Assembly (NCBI GenBank): GCA_949130495.1
Contig: OX422208.1
Location: forward strand, 689,083,702-689,147,701
Source of the DNA: Sambucus nigra
Taxonomy: Eukaryota; Streptophyta; Magnoliopsida; Dipsacales; Adoxaceae
Length of the DNA: 64,000 nt
Direction: 5' to 3'
The translations under genes were made by a program, and so were the position numbers. The number at the start of each line of letters is the position of its first letter. The stretch's first letter is position 1. The notes below the pieces were generated by a model. It worked only from the letters and a program-made list of their open reading frames with translations. It did no database searches and was not told where the DNA came from. Positions 55,130 through 64,000 of this stretch are shown here, piece after piece.

Positions 55130-56994
55130 AGCAGGTGGAAAATAGTATTTATTAGCAACCCTTTTCTATGGATGAAATGCGTTTCGAATACCTATATCTT
55201 CTAGATCAGAACGTGTATTTAGATTATCCTTCCCTTTTCCATCAACATTGAGTAATGTCCAGAGCACATTATCGCACACATTCTTCATGATGTGCATATT
55301 GTCAAGATTATGACGTACTAGGTTGTCCTTCCAATAAGGTAACTCAAAGAATATACTCCTCTTCTTCCAATTAGTTGTGTTTCCATTGTCATCGTTAACA
55401 TCATTTATTTTTCTCTTTCGACATTCTGATTCTGTCTCCTTCCCAAACTTGTTGCTGACCTCCTTTACTTCCTCGTACTCTTATGCCATAGATAGTCAAA
55501 TGGGCTTTGGATCCAATTCAACTGTACCATCAAAAGAAATTTTATCTATTTGGAATTTATTCTCAGCAGGCAACCATCGATGATGACTCAAATAGCAATG
55601 TTTACCACCTTTGTATAGCCAGCAATAACGAGTGTACTTACGACAACAATGACAACCGAGTTAACCTTTAGTGCTCCATTCAGACAAATTTGCAAATGCT
55701 GGAAAATCACTTATTGTTCATAGCAACGATGAACGCATTTAGAACATCTGATTACAAGATGCATCATAAGTGTCCACCCCAACCTTTAATTTCTTCAACT
55801 CGTTGATCAAAGGACGCAAATAACCATTAATGTCATTTATGGGTCCACAAGGACCATCTATAAGCAATGTCAATATCATATATGGTTGTTTTATACACTG
55901 CAATGGGGGTACAATATATGGGAATAAAATAACTGGCCAGGTGTTATGAGTAATACTCATTCTCCAAAATGGATTGAAACCATCACTAGATAAATCGAGT
56001 CTAACATTTTTTGAATTAATTGCGAAATCTGGATGTATCTGATCAAATGTATTCAAAGCAGGAGAATCAGTAGGATGCCTTAATTTTCCATCATCAATGC
56101 GTTCTTCTGCATGCCATCTCATAAGTGAAGTTGTCTTCGATGACATGAACAACCTTTTAAGTCTTGGTATCAAAGGGAAGTACCTTACCACCTTTTAAGG
56201 AATTTTTTGTTTTAGCCCGGTATCATCATCGGGGTGGCCCTTAAACTGTTTATACCTATGGGTATGACATGTTTTACATTCATTCTCATTTTCAGTCTCA
56301 TTCCAATACAACATGCAATCATTGGGGCATGCATGTATCTTCTTGTATTTTAACCCTAAGTTCCTAATTAACTTTCTTGGTTCAAAGAAAAACTTCGGCA
56401 AAGTTACCGCCTCAGGGAATGCGCCATTTAACAGCTCAAGTAACATCATGAATGTCTTGTTGCTCCATCCACCTAGGCAATTTATATGTAACAATCGAAC
56501 ACCAAAAGAGAGTGCAGAGTACTTCTTACACCCCGGGTACAACTCTTGTTTAGCTTCTTTTACTAAATTGAAGAACTTTTTTGTTACTTCGTCGAGACCC
56601 TCCATGTGCTGATGACCTCGTCGTCATTTATACCATTGAGTGGGATGGAATAAGGAATTCCAAAGTCATCGTGTATCATTTCTCGCATCTCATCGCCAAC
56701 TATCGGTTCGGAATCTGGAATAGAGGACGATGAAGACTCCCTATTAAAAATCCAACATGTGTAGCTCTATAGAAAGCCATCTACTATTATATATTCTTCC
56801 ACATCATCTTTATTAACAAATCTTATATTTTTGCATTTTTTACACGGATATAATATTTTCGCAGTTTGTGGTCGATTAACAGACGAAAACTTCACAAATT
56901 CATATGCTCCTTTCAAATACGAGGGATGACTTCTATTTTTATTAATCCAAATTTTATCCATAAATCTGTATAACTTAAGCCTAATGTATGCCAA
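55130..56994 (-). pseudogene. CACTA transposase (Transpos_assoc + TNP2), decayed
   Basis: On the minus strand, 56994-56767 holds the Transpos_assoc domain (RSHPSYLKGAYEFVKFS and CKKCKNIRFVNKDDVEEYII). 56605-56195 starts the TNP2 domain (LSFGVRLLHINCLGGWSNKT; a Cys motif ACPNDCMLYW...CKTCHTHRY). 56191-55739 continues it (LRHPTDSPALNTFDQIHPDF, LSSDGFNPFWRMSITHNTWP). 55400-55150 gives the late block (FFELPYWKDNLVRHNLDNMH, then NVCDNVLWTLLNVDGKGKDN). Stops and at least one frameshift separate the pieces. In CACTA elements this protein binds subterminal repeats and cuts the ends. Orientation agrees with the terminus at 44648. Confidence 0.85.
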
Positions 56995-57152
56995 ACAACA
57001 AAAACAATGTTATTTTCAGTGTATATATTCAATAGAAAATTAATCATTATTTGAAATTAGGTAAATCTTCTTAAGAAATCCGAATATTTATTTTTGTTCA
57101 GAAACTTTTCTAGTGATACTAATTGATATTAACAAAAAAAATATTGAAAACA

Positions 57153-57178
57153 TTATATATATATATATATATATATAT
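57153..57178. repeat. (AT)n microsatellite
   Basis: About 13 AT dinucleotides. Confidence 0.95.
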
Positions 57179-57276
57179 AAATCGCAATCAAGATTTTAAT
57201 ATAATTTATACTAACAACTTATCCAATATAATATACGATATACCTAAAAGACAAAACACAAATTCACCCACTTGCG

Positions 57277-57299
57277 CACACACACACACACACACACAT
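57277..57299. repeat. (CA)n microsatellite
   Basis: About 11 CA dinucleotides. Confidence 0.95.
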
Positions 57300-58742
57300 A
57301 CAAAGTGAAACCACTTGACCCGATCAACACACCTACACCAGAATGCAACAAATATACAATGCACACATCCATGTATATAACAAACATGTGGGTACAGTTA
57401 CATATTGATTATGACCATCCTTTATTTTACCAAAATTGGCACATTCCCATAAACTTGCCGCACTTTTTAAAATTCAGGATAGCAATTAAGAGGGGATCTT
57501 ACTACGTTCAAAATTTAAATGTTAAAGTTTATTTTTATTAGTTTTCCTTGTTTGAAGGTGTAGAATGCTTATGATCCAAATAAAACTTAGCCCTTTATCT
57601 CGATCCACACGGGATTACAACAAAATAGCATACAAATAGAGTTGAGAGTATAAAACAATTATGATTTAGATAACCTAAGTGATTAACTACATGCATTTTA
57701 TCATGCCACCTACAATGCACCTTGGTATGAATGCTTTCAAAATAAGCCGAAAACGACATAAATTGCACGTGCAAAGTCCAAATAAAAGTCGTCAAAGCAC
57801 AATGAAATTAAATAAATGATGACAGACAACATTATTCAATACAATTACTAGATTCTCAATTCAAAGGAACCCTTACACTTTAAATTATTGCAAAAATCAT
57901 TAAAAAAATATGGTCATTTTAATTTGTAATAATTAATTACAAAATTTATGAACCCAGTACCCATCGATTTTAAATTAAACACAAATGACATAGTCACCAT
58001 TAAATTCAAAGACATGAACCCATCAATCGTGCATATTTACACCTACCTAAAAGAAATCTATGAACCCATCATACATCACATCATGTATATCAACACCTAC
58101 AAAGCAGGAGCATCCCAAATTGACTTATCATGTTCAAATTTAATATCTTCTAAGATAGAGCACTTTTCTCAAAATTTATTGTAAAATTTGTCATTGTGTG
58201 AGAGCATAATAGGAAGCATAAAGAATAATAAGGACTTAATACCTTAAGTACTCACTTGGTATAGCAAATATACCTACTAGCAACAAGTAAACTTAAATGT
58301 AATTGCCTTCTCTCCTATCAAGAACCACAATACAAGTGTGAGCAACATTAGATGTGGCCTTTTAAGAGAAAGTGTCACATTACTTTGATCTTGGAAAGAT
58401 GTCATATTTTGGTAAATAAATTGGTACATTAACATAGTTGTAGGAGTGAAATTCATTCCATCTAAAACAATTGTCCACGTGTAGTATAATTCGAAAGAGA
58501 AACATAAATCAACAAGATAAGAAACACAACACCAAGCTCTTTTACAATTGGTTCAGCAAATTACTTGATAGATATAGATTTCATTATAGAAATAGAGTAT
58601 GTTCCATTGTTAAATGGAAATACAACGACTTACATGATACATAAAAGAAAAATGTAAAATTAAATGAAAACAAATAACGAACATATATAGCATATCACCT
58701 GATGCGTTATAGCTCAGTATGACTAGCCTTTTGAGGTTGATT

Positions 58743-58862
58743 AGCCTTTAATTTTCAAGTAGGAATATTTCAAATATGATTGACTTGATTTCTTTGACTT
58801 TCGAGTTAATTACAGACAAGGTTTAAACTACTTGAATTTTCATTTAAGTCTAATAACCCAAA
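58743..58862 (+). repeat. Direct repeat, left copy
   Basis: About 120 bp (TTTAATTTTCAAGTAGGAAT through TTCATTTAAGTCTAATA) recur at 59846-59966 at roughly 80% identity by eye, same orientation, 1.1 kb apart. Could be remnants of a short LTR element; no primer site is visible. Confidence 0.6.
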
Positions 58863-59845
58863 ATTTAAAGCTCACTGGTTTGTTTTGTAGCCCCTTCCCC
58901 ATAGTTCTGTAAAAAACTTCTTATGTTTTTATACTCCAACAAATAAATAAATCTCGAAGTTAACACAACCCTAAGCTCACATTTGAAAACACAAAAAGAC
59001 AAAACAAGGTATATACTACTAACCCTTCAAATATTATCCCACTAACTAATATAAATGAAAGGGAATATGAGACTAAACTGTTGTAACAAGAGTAATGAAA
59101 GTTTCAAGTATGCCATGCATTATTACTAATTATATCACTCTCCCCCATAACAAATTGACCACCAACTTTACACATTACCTTAATGATCTACTTTAATCGA
59201 AAACCATTTTATGCCAATACACATGAAACATAAAGGGGATTATGTATTGTTATTATTAAACATGAAATATTAACACAAATGTTTCCATGCAAAAGCCAAT
59301 CTATAATACATATCATAATGCCTAAATTATCTTGGCCTCCAATAGTTGCATCATCATCGATGGAATCGTCAACCAAACTCAATACATAAGGCATCAAGAA
59401 AAATTATTTCTCTCTTGCAACTGGTAGTCATACACCCTGGATTTTCATGGAGCATAAAGGGGTTCTATCATGTTGCTAACCATGGTACAACCTATCATAA
59501 TGTCCATCCTCACTCATGATCGATAGTCAACGTTATCATAGAGAGAACATCCCATGAGTGGTTCTTAACTATCTTCTTTTGTAAAAATTATTTCACATAA
59601 TAAATTACTCATTGTCTTTCAAGAGATGTAACTCTAATAGACCCGACCTCGACTTTGAAACTCTCTTTGTCACTTCATCCCCTCCTCCCTCCATCCCTCC
59701 CTAAAATCACCCTTGTTGATCTCTAAAGATAATGTTGTTCGTGTCAGTATAGGCTAATTTAAAGCATTCGATGTTGCTAGGTGTTTAACAATTTTTAAGG
59801 GTGTGAGGTCTTCAATGAGAATGATATCAGCGTGTGGGTTTCAGT
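58863..59845. other. No gene seen
   Basis: AT-rich DNA between the two direct repeats, with only short unsupported frames. Confidence 0.5.
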
Positions 59846-59966
59846 GCGATGCCTTCAATTTTCAAGTAGGTATCTTTTATATATTATTGACTTGATTTTT
59901 TCAAATTTCAAATTAATTTCAAACAAGATTTCAACTACCTGAATTTTCATTTAAGTTTAATATTTT
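59846..59966 (+). repeat. Direct repeat, right copy
   Basis: Partner of 58743-58862; ends about 70 bp before the copia LTR. Confidence 0.6.
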
Positions 59967-60039
59967 ACGAGTTTTAACAGTCAAACTCAATAACTATGTG
60001 AACTTCGATATATATGTGACAGTCAAACTCTACTGTGAT

Positions 60040-61053
60040 TGTAAGGACATAATTTTATAATGTCCAGGGTAGAATCTAGGAATTTTATATCTGTCCTAGA
60101 TCACAGTATATATGTCTGATACCGCTACATTCGCCACGTCAACATGATCATCCAGGACGGCCTTGATCCGAATCCATGCATCCATCATCTTCACACGTGC
60201 ATCATGCTTTATGCGACGTGCTGCTTAACCGTTCCCACTACTCCACTTCGCGTTATTGGTAAAATGATTTATTGGAGTTGTTTATATTTGCATAAATATT
60301 TGGGAATTTTTCAAAAAAATATTTTTTCGAAGTCTAATTCGTTTTTATCAAAATAAAAAAAATTATAAGTGTAGAAGCGGACTTGCCTCAGTCGACGAGC
60401 TCATTCAAACGACATCGCTCTGTCATTCGAGCGATATGAGCATGTCGCGCGAACTCGTTCGAACGACATCTATCTATTGTTCAAGCGACATGAGGATGTC
60501 GTGCGATCTCCTTCGAGCGACGTCGCCGCCTCGATTTTTGTATAAATATCTGGGTACATTCTACACAATTTTCTAAGTCTTTTCGCACACATTTCTGCAT
60601 TTCATAACCCAGAAAACAGACTTCATGTTTTTAGGTTTTATACCTTCTTTATTCACAAAATCATTCCTACATACGTAAGTGAATCTTTAAACCTTAAAAT
60701 GATCGTTTTTACTCATTTGGAGTAACTTGTGGAGAAGACGACTCTTTTCCATTGCTTACCATCTGGAGTTCTTGCGGGATATTCCAGCCGACGACATCGG
60801 AATCGACACCTGAGGGTATTTCATATGTCACTCTTGTTTTCATTATAATCCGTGTAATCCATTCATTATAAATTATAGTGAAAATAAAAAGGCCCCTTTG
60901 GGGGATTTTTCCTCATTTGTGTGTTTGTCTGTGATTGAATGTTCTTGCATGATTATATTGTCTTCAATCACTCCTAGATGCATGTTTTAGGATTTAATTG
61001 AAAAACTGAGTTTAATTAAATAATTTCTTTGGTTGAACAAAAGTACACTCTCA
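60040..61053 (+). repeat. 5' LTR of the copia element
   Basis: 1014 bp, TGTAAGGACATAA...CACTCTCA. A TATAAATA box at 60541-60548 follows directly on an array of TTCGAA-type palindromes, placing the likely transcription start near 60570. Confidence 0.8.
60385..60535 (+). promoter_or_regulatory. TTCGAA/ACGACAT palindrome array upstream of the copia TATA box
   Basis: Four to five units of the form (A/G)TTCRARCGACATNNN, alternating with GATGTCGTGCGA-type units, spaced about 30-40 bp apart. They end 6 bp before TATAAATA. Position in U3 suggests an enhancer or a target of repression. Confidence 0.55.
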
Positions 61054-61056
61054 AAT

Positions 61057-61068
61057 TGGTATCAGAGC
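61057..61068 (+). other. Primer-binding site of the copia element
   Basis: Exact TGGTATCAGAGC three bases after the LTR. Confidence 0.95.
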
Positions 61069-61162
61069 CAATTACACAATTATACCGTGTATTTTTTCGC
61101 AAAATTTTTCTAAAATATCAATTTTTTGAAAAAATTGATTTTAAAAAAAGGGCGTGTTCAAA

Positions 61163-62971
61163 ATGGAGAAATTATATAATAAAATGCCAGTTTTTGATGG
61201 GACAAATTATGCTTTCTGGAAAGCCCGCATGAAATCTGCTTTAAAAGCCATTGATGAAAGAGTTTAGATTTTGATTGAAAGAGGGTGTAGACCTCCCTCC
61301 ATCACTATTGATAACGTGACTAATTTAAAATCTGTTACTGCATGGATTTAAGAAGAATTTAAATGGTCATCTTTTAACTCTAAGGGTCTTAGTGCTATTT
61401 CTGGATCCGTCACACCTGACGAGTTTCGGCGAATAATGACGTGCACCACGTCAAAAGAGGCATGGGATGTCTTACAACTTATCCATGAAGGAACTAATGC
61501 TGTGAAAGAATCAAAGTTGCAAAACTTAACAGCTGAATTTGGAACTATCACCATGCTTGAGTCTGAATGTTTTGATGAATTTTATGCTAGATTATCTGAT
61601 ATTGTAAACACTAGCTTTAATCTTTGCGAACACATTCCTAATGCAAGAGTTGTTAAAAATATTCTAAGATCACTACCTAAGCGTTTTATCCCTAAAGTCA
61701 CTGTGCTAAATTCTATGGGTAATTTAAACACGCTTAAATTAGAGGAATTGGTTAGAGACTTACAAACCTTTGAAAGTGACATGTTTCCTAAGTCTGTTAA
61801 ACCAAAAGATAAGGGAATTGCACTTAATGCCCGGATAGGAAGAGTGAGGGGTCGACAAGAAAGATAATAGAGTCATCAAGAAAAAGGGAGAAAGAGACGT
61901 CAGATTCCGAGAGTGACCTTAATTTAGACGATTTGGCCTTGTTTGCAAAAAAATTTCAAGAAAAATTGAAATTTCAAAGATAAAAGGAATTTTGAGAAAA
62001 ATAAGTTTGAAAAGAAAAATGAAAAAGATTTTAAAGACCCTCCTAAGAAAGATAGTGAGAGATGTTATGAGTGTGACGGTAATGGTCGTAGAGCTTTTGA
62101 GTGTGCTATTAGGCTGAACAGACTTGCCAAAGAAAAGGGCAAAGTTGTCCTTAATGCTACCCTTAGTGACGACAGTGAGGTCAAGTCGATGGACTCTGGA
62201 GACGAGTCATCGCATGAGTATAACTTCACTGCATTCATGGCTAGTCATGTGAGTACCTCTAGTGCTCCTCACGACGATGAGGATGCTACTTCACAGGGAC
62301 ACCTCGACAGTGAGAACGAAGTGAGTGAGGGGGAGGATGCTGCAAGTGAGAGCGAGAGTGATCTTCAACGCGCCTACGCTGAGTTATATTCTGAGTCATT
62401 TAAAACCAAAAATCATAACAAAGCGTTAGTTCTTAGGATCACCGCTTTAGAGGGAGATTTTGGAAAAGCAAGAGAGAGAGAGTCCTCCACTTGCACTACC
62501 TTGAGAGAGAGATAGTATGCCTGTGTTGAGAGAGAAAGCCAGTTTAGAGAAAGAGAGAGAATGTTTGAAGAGAGAGAGAGTTGTTTTAAAAAAAAGAAAG
62601 GGGACTTGACTAATCAAGTGGCTAGTCTTACGACTGAGCTTAATTCCTCCCTGGAGACTCGGAATAAACTTGAAGCCTTTGTAGCCCATCTTACTCATGA
62701 TCTGGAGGGAGCACGGGAAGTTAAGGTTCAAATAGAGGACAAATCTGGAAAGATGCTCCTCGGTCCCGCTTTAAGTTTTGGTTATAGGCAGGGAATAGGT
62801 TTTGATGGTGCCTCCACGTCCCAAATTGCACCTGGACTAGTTCCTAAGTTTACTACTACTCCATATAGCCATCGTAAAAAACCTAGAAGGAGAGTTCGAC
62901 CAAGAAAAGCAAATCAAGGTTCGCCTAAGACTGTGTTCTTTTATACGTACTGCAAGAGAAAAGGCACCTGA
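61163..62971 (+). pseudogene. Copia gag with long Ser/Glu-rich C-terminal region
   Basis: Starts at an ATG (MEKLYNKMPVFDGTNYAFWK), a UBN2-type gag N-terminus, with the middle block TTSKEAWDVLQLIHEGTNAV and LEELVRDLQTFESDM. A CX2C...C knuckle near 62055 (CYECDGNGRRAFEC) lacks the His. The region 62189-62515 is acidic (Ser/Glu/Asp-rich) and 62520-62730 is a coiled coil with Arg-Glu runs. Stops near 61266 and 61349, in 61866-61985, and at 62513 split the frame. The unusual C-terminus resembles that of Sirevirus gag. Confidence 0.75.
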
Positions 62972-63108
62972 GAGAGTTTTGCTATAGTTTGGGTCGGACT
63001 TCACGTACATATGCTCCACCACATCGTACTGATGATTTTACCAGTCTGAGAGAGCGTGTTGAGTTTTTAGCCGCCATATCATAGAGTTTGATGGAGGAAT
63101 TCTGACAG

Positions 63109-64000
63109 ATGTCTTTGTCGTCAGTGAATGCTTCCCACATCCCGGCTAAAATCAACAACAACAAGGGTAAAAAAAAGGTTACCACATCTTGGGTACCTAA
63201 TAAAGACGAAAAGGTCCTTGTTGTTCATGTCGCTCTCAAAGCACATAATACCTCACAGTGGTACTTCGATAGTGGGTGCTCTAGACATATGACCGGTGAT
63301 GTCTCATTTTTTACCTACCTAGAGGATCATAAGGAAGGTAAAGTCACCTTTGGATACGGGAGCAAGTCTAGCATTGTAGGACGAGGTACAATAGAGTTTA
63401 CCAGGATTTCCTAAGCTAGAGAATGTTTTGTACGTCAAAGATTTGAAATCAAACCTTCTCAGTATTAGCCAGCTGTGCGACGCTGACTTTATCGTAAAGT
63501 TTGATCGAGACGCGTGTAATGTCTATAATCAAGCCGGTAAACTTTTAGTGCAAGGGGTGAGGACAGAGGATAATTTCTATAAGACTGTGCCCAAGTCCTC
63601 ACTTATCTACAAGAGCGCCACGTTCACTCCTATGGATCTGTGGCACCAACGTCTAAGTCACCTGAACTTTAGAGAATTTACACATTTAGCTAAAAAGGAC
63701 CTAGTACGTGGCTTACCATCACTTGGAAATCCAACTTACACGATTTGTTGACCCTATCAGTTGGGAAAGCAAATCCGTAGTTCCCATAGGAAGTTGCATT
63801 CCATTACCACCTCCCGTGTACTTGAGTTGATTCACATGGATCTTATGGGTCTTACTCGTATTGAGAGTCTGGGTGGTAAGAGGTAATATCCTAGTGATGG
63901 TGGATGATTTCTCTAGATATTCGATTGTAGGTTTTTTTAGAGAGAAATCCGATGCTGTAGAGTTTTTAACGACCAAGTGCCGTGTCCTAAAAAACCAACA
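63109..64000 (+). pseudogene. Copia protease, GAG-pre-integrase and integrase start, truncated by window end
   Basis: The protease active site DSGCSRHMTGD lies near 63270-63300 (WYFDSGCSRH), followed by KVTFGYGSK and IVGRGT. The next frame (63428-63751) has NLLSISQLCDADFIVKFD and a HQRLSHLNFREF-type pre-integrase block with the first finger residues. From 63750 the integrase core begins (LIHMDLMGL) but the frame changes and stops occur. A frameshift near 63412 separates protease from the rest. Confidence 0.8.

Larger units (their letters stand above)
44648..57000 (-). mobile_element. CACTA (En/Spm) transposon, minus strand, holding a nested Ty3/gypsy element
   Basis: The left terminus at 44648 reads CACTACAAGATAATGTCG, followed by subterminal GACATTT/AAATGTC motifs in both orientations. 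Transposase domains (Transpos_assoc and TNP2) are read on the minus strand at 56994-55130, so 44648 is the 3' end of the element. The chromovirus 45311-54463 lies inside it. I found no matching CTTGTAGTG right end before 60040, so the right limit given is only the last recognisable coding DNA. Confidence 0.72.
57001..58742. other. AT-rich DNA, no gene seen
   Basis: Probably the 5' part of the CACTA element at its left, grading into unclassified DNA. Frames at 57123-57541 and 57948-58184 are short, lack domains, and overlap microsatellites in part. Confidence 0.45.
60040..64000 (+). mobile_element. Ty1/copia retrotransposon (Sirevirus-like), 5' part, runs off the window
   Basis: 5' LTR 60040-61053, perfect primer-binding site, long gag with a coiled coil, protease and the start of integrase. 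Order protease then integrase marks copia. The ~1-kb LTR and a gag with a large Glu/Ser-rich C-terminal extension suggest the Sirevirus (SIRE/Maximus) lineage. Several stops show it is inactive. The 3' part and target duplication lie beyond 64000. Confidence 0.85.

Noticed and set aside
1..64000. tRNA, rRNA and CRISPR arrays
   Set aside because: No cloverleaf, rRNA core or regular spacer-repeat pattern was seen; the only spaced repeats are minisatellites and palindrome arrays.

Overview
The window looks like nuclear DNA of a flowering plant, probably a eudicot. It is AT-rich, has long simple-sequence tracts, carries plant-type LTR retrotransposons with initiator-Met tRNA primer sites, and has CACTA, hAT and PIF/Harbinger DNA transposons nested in one another. 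I see one convincing host gene: a three-exon minus-strand gene at 22424-23208 for a 120-residue Sel1-repeat-like protein. No rRNA, tRNA or CRISPR array was found.

Layout. 1-5.7 kb: gene-free DNA with a ~0.9 kb foldback repeat and an LTR remnant. 6-18.3 kb: three short non-autonomous LTR elements (6016-7973, 8867-10815, 16066-17791), a hAT-type MITE with a perfect 8-bp target duplication, fossils of a BED zinc finger and of an unknown coding region, and minisatellites. 18.6-21.9 kb: a decayed Ty1/copia reverse transcriptase split by an 862-bp long-TIR element, plus a hairpin MITE. 22.4-23.4 kb: the Sel1-like gene. 23427-31198: a 7.8-kb PIF/Harbinger transposon ending ~220 bp upstream of that gene's start codon. 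31.2-37.3 kb: the 3' end of a Ty3/gypsy Tat-type element whose antisense accessory ORF is split by a 3.1-kb solo LTR. 37.9-44.6 kb: a second, decayed Tat-type element on the minus strand, itself split by a related solo LTR. 44.6-57 kb: a CACTA element on the minus strand with a 9.15-kb Ty3/gypsy chromovirus inserted in it. 57-60 kb: gene-free DNA. 60040-64000: the 5' part of a Ty1/copia element that runs off the window.

The most unusual object is the PIF/Harbinger element. Its limits are set by 20-bp TIRs, TTA target duplications and inverted arrays of palindromes just inside both ends. It carries the expected Myb/trihelix-like ORF (intact) and DDE transposase (two in-frame stops). It also carries an intact three-exon gene for a plant mobile domain (PMD) protein of 633 residues and an intact 257-codon ORF of unknown family. 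PMD genes are known from Ty3/gypsy and Mutator elements; as far as I know a Harbinger element with PMD cargo has not been described.

Order of events. Nesting gives relative ages: the Tat elements are older than the solo LTRs and Harbinger inside them, and CACTA is older than the chromovirus inside it. Most coding regions of the retroelements are dead. All family assignments come from reading motifs by eye; no database search or alignment was run.
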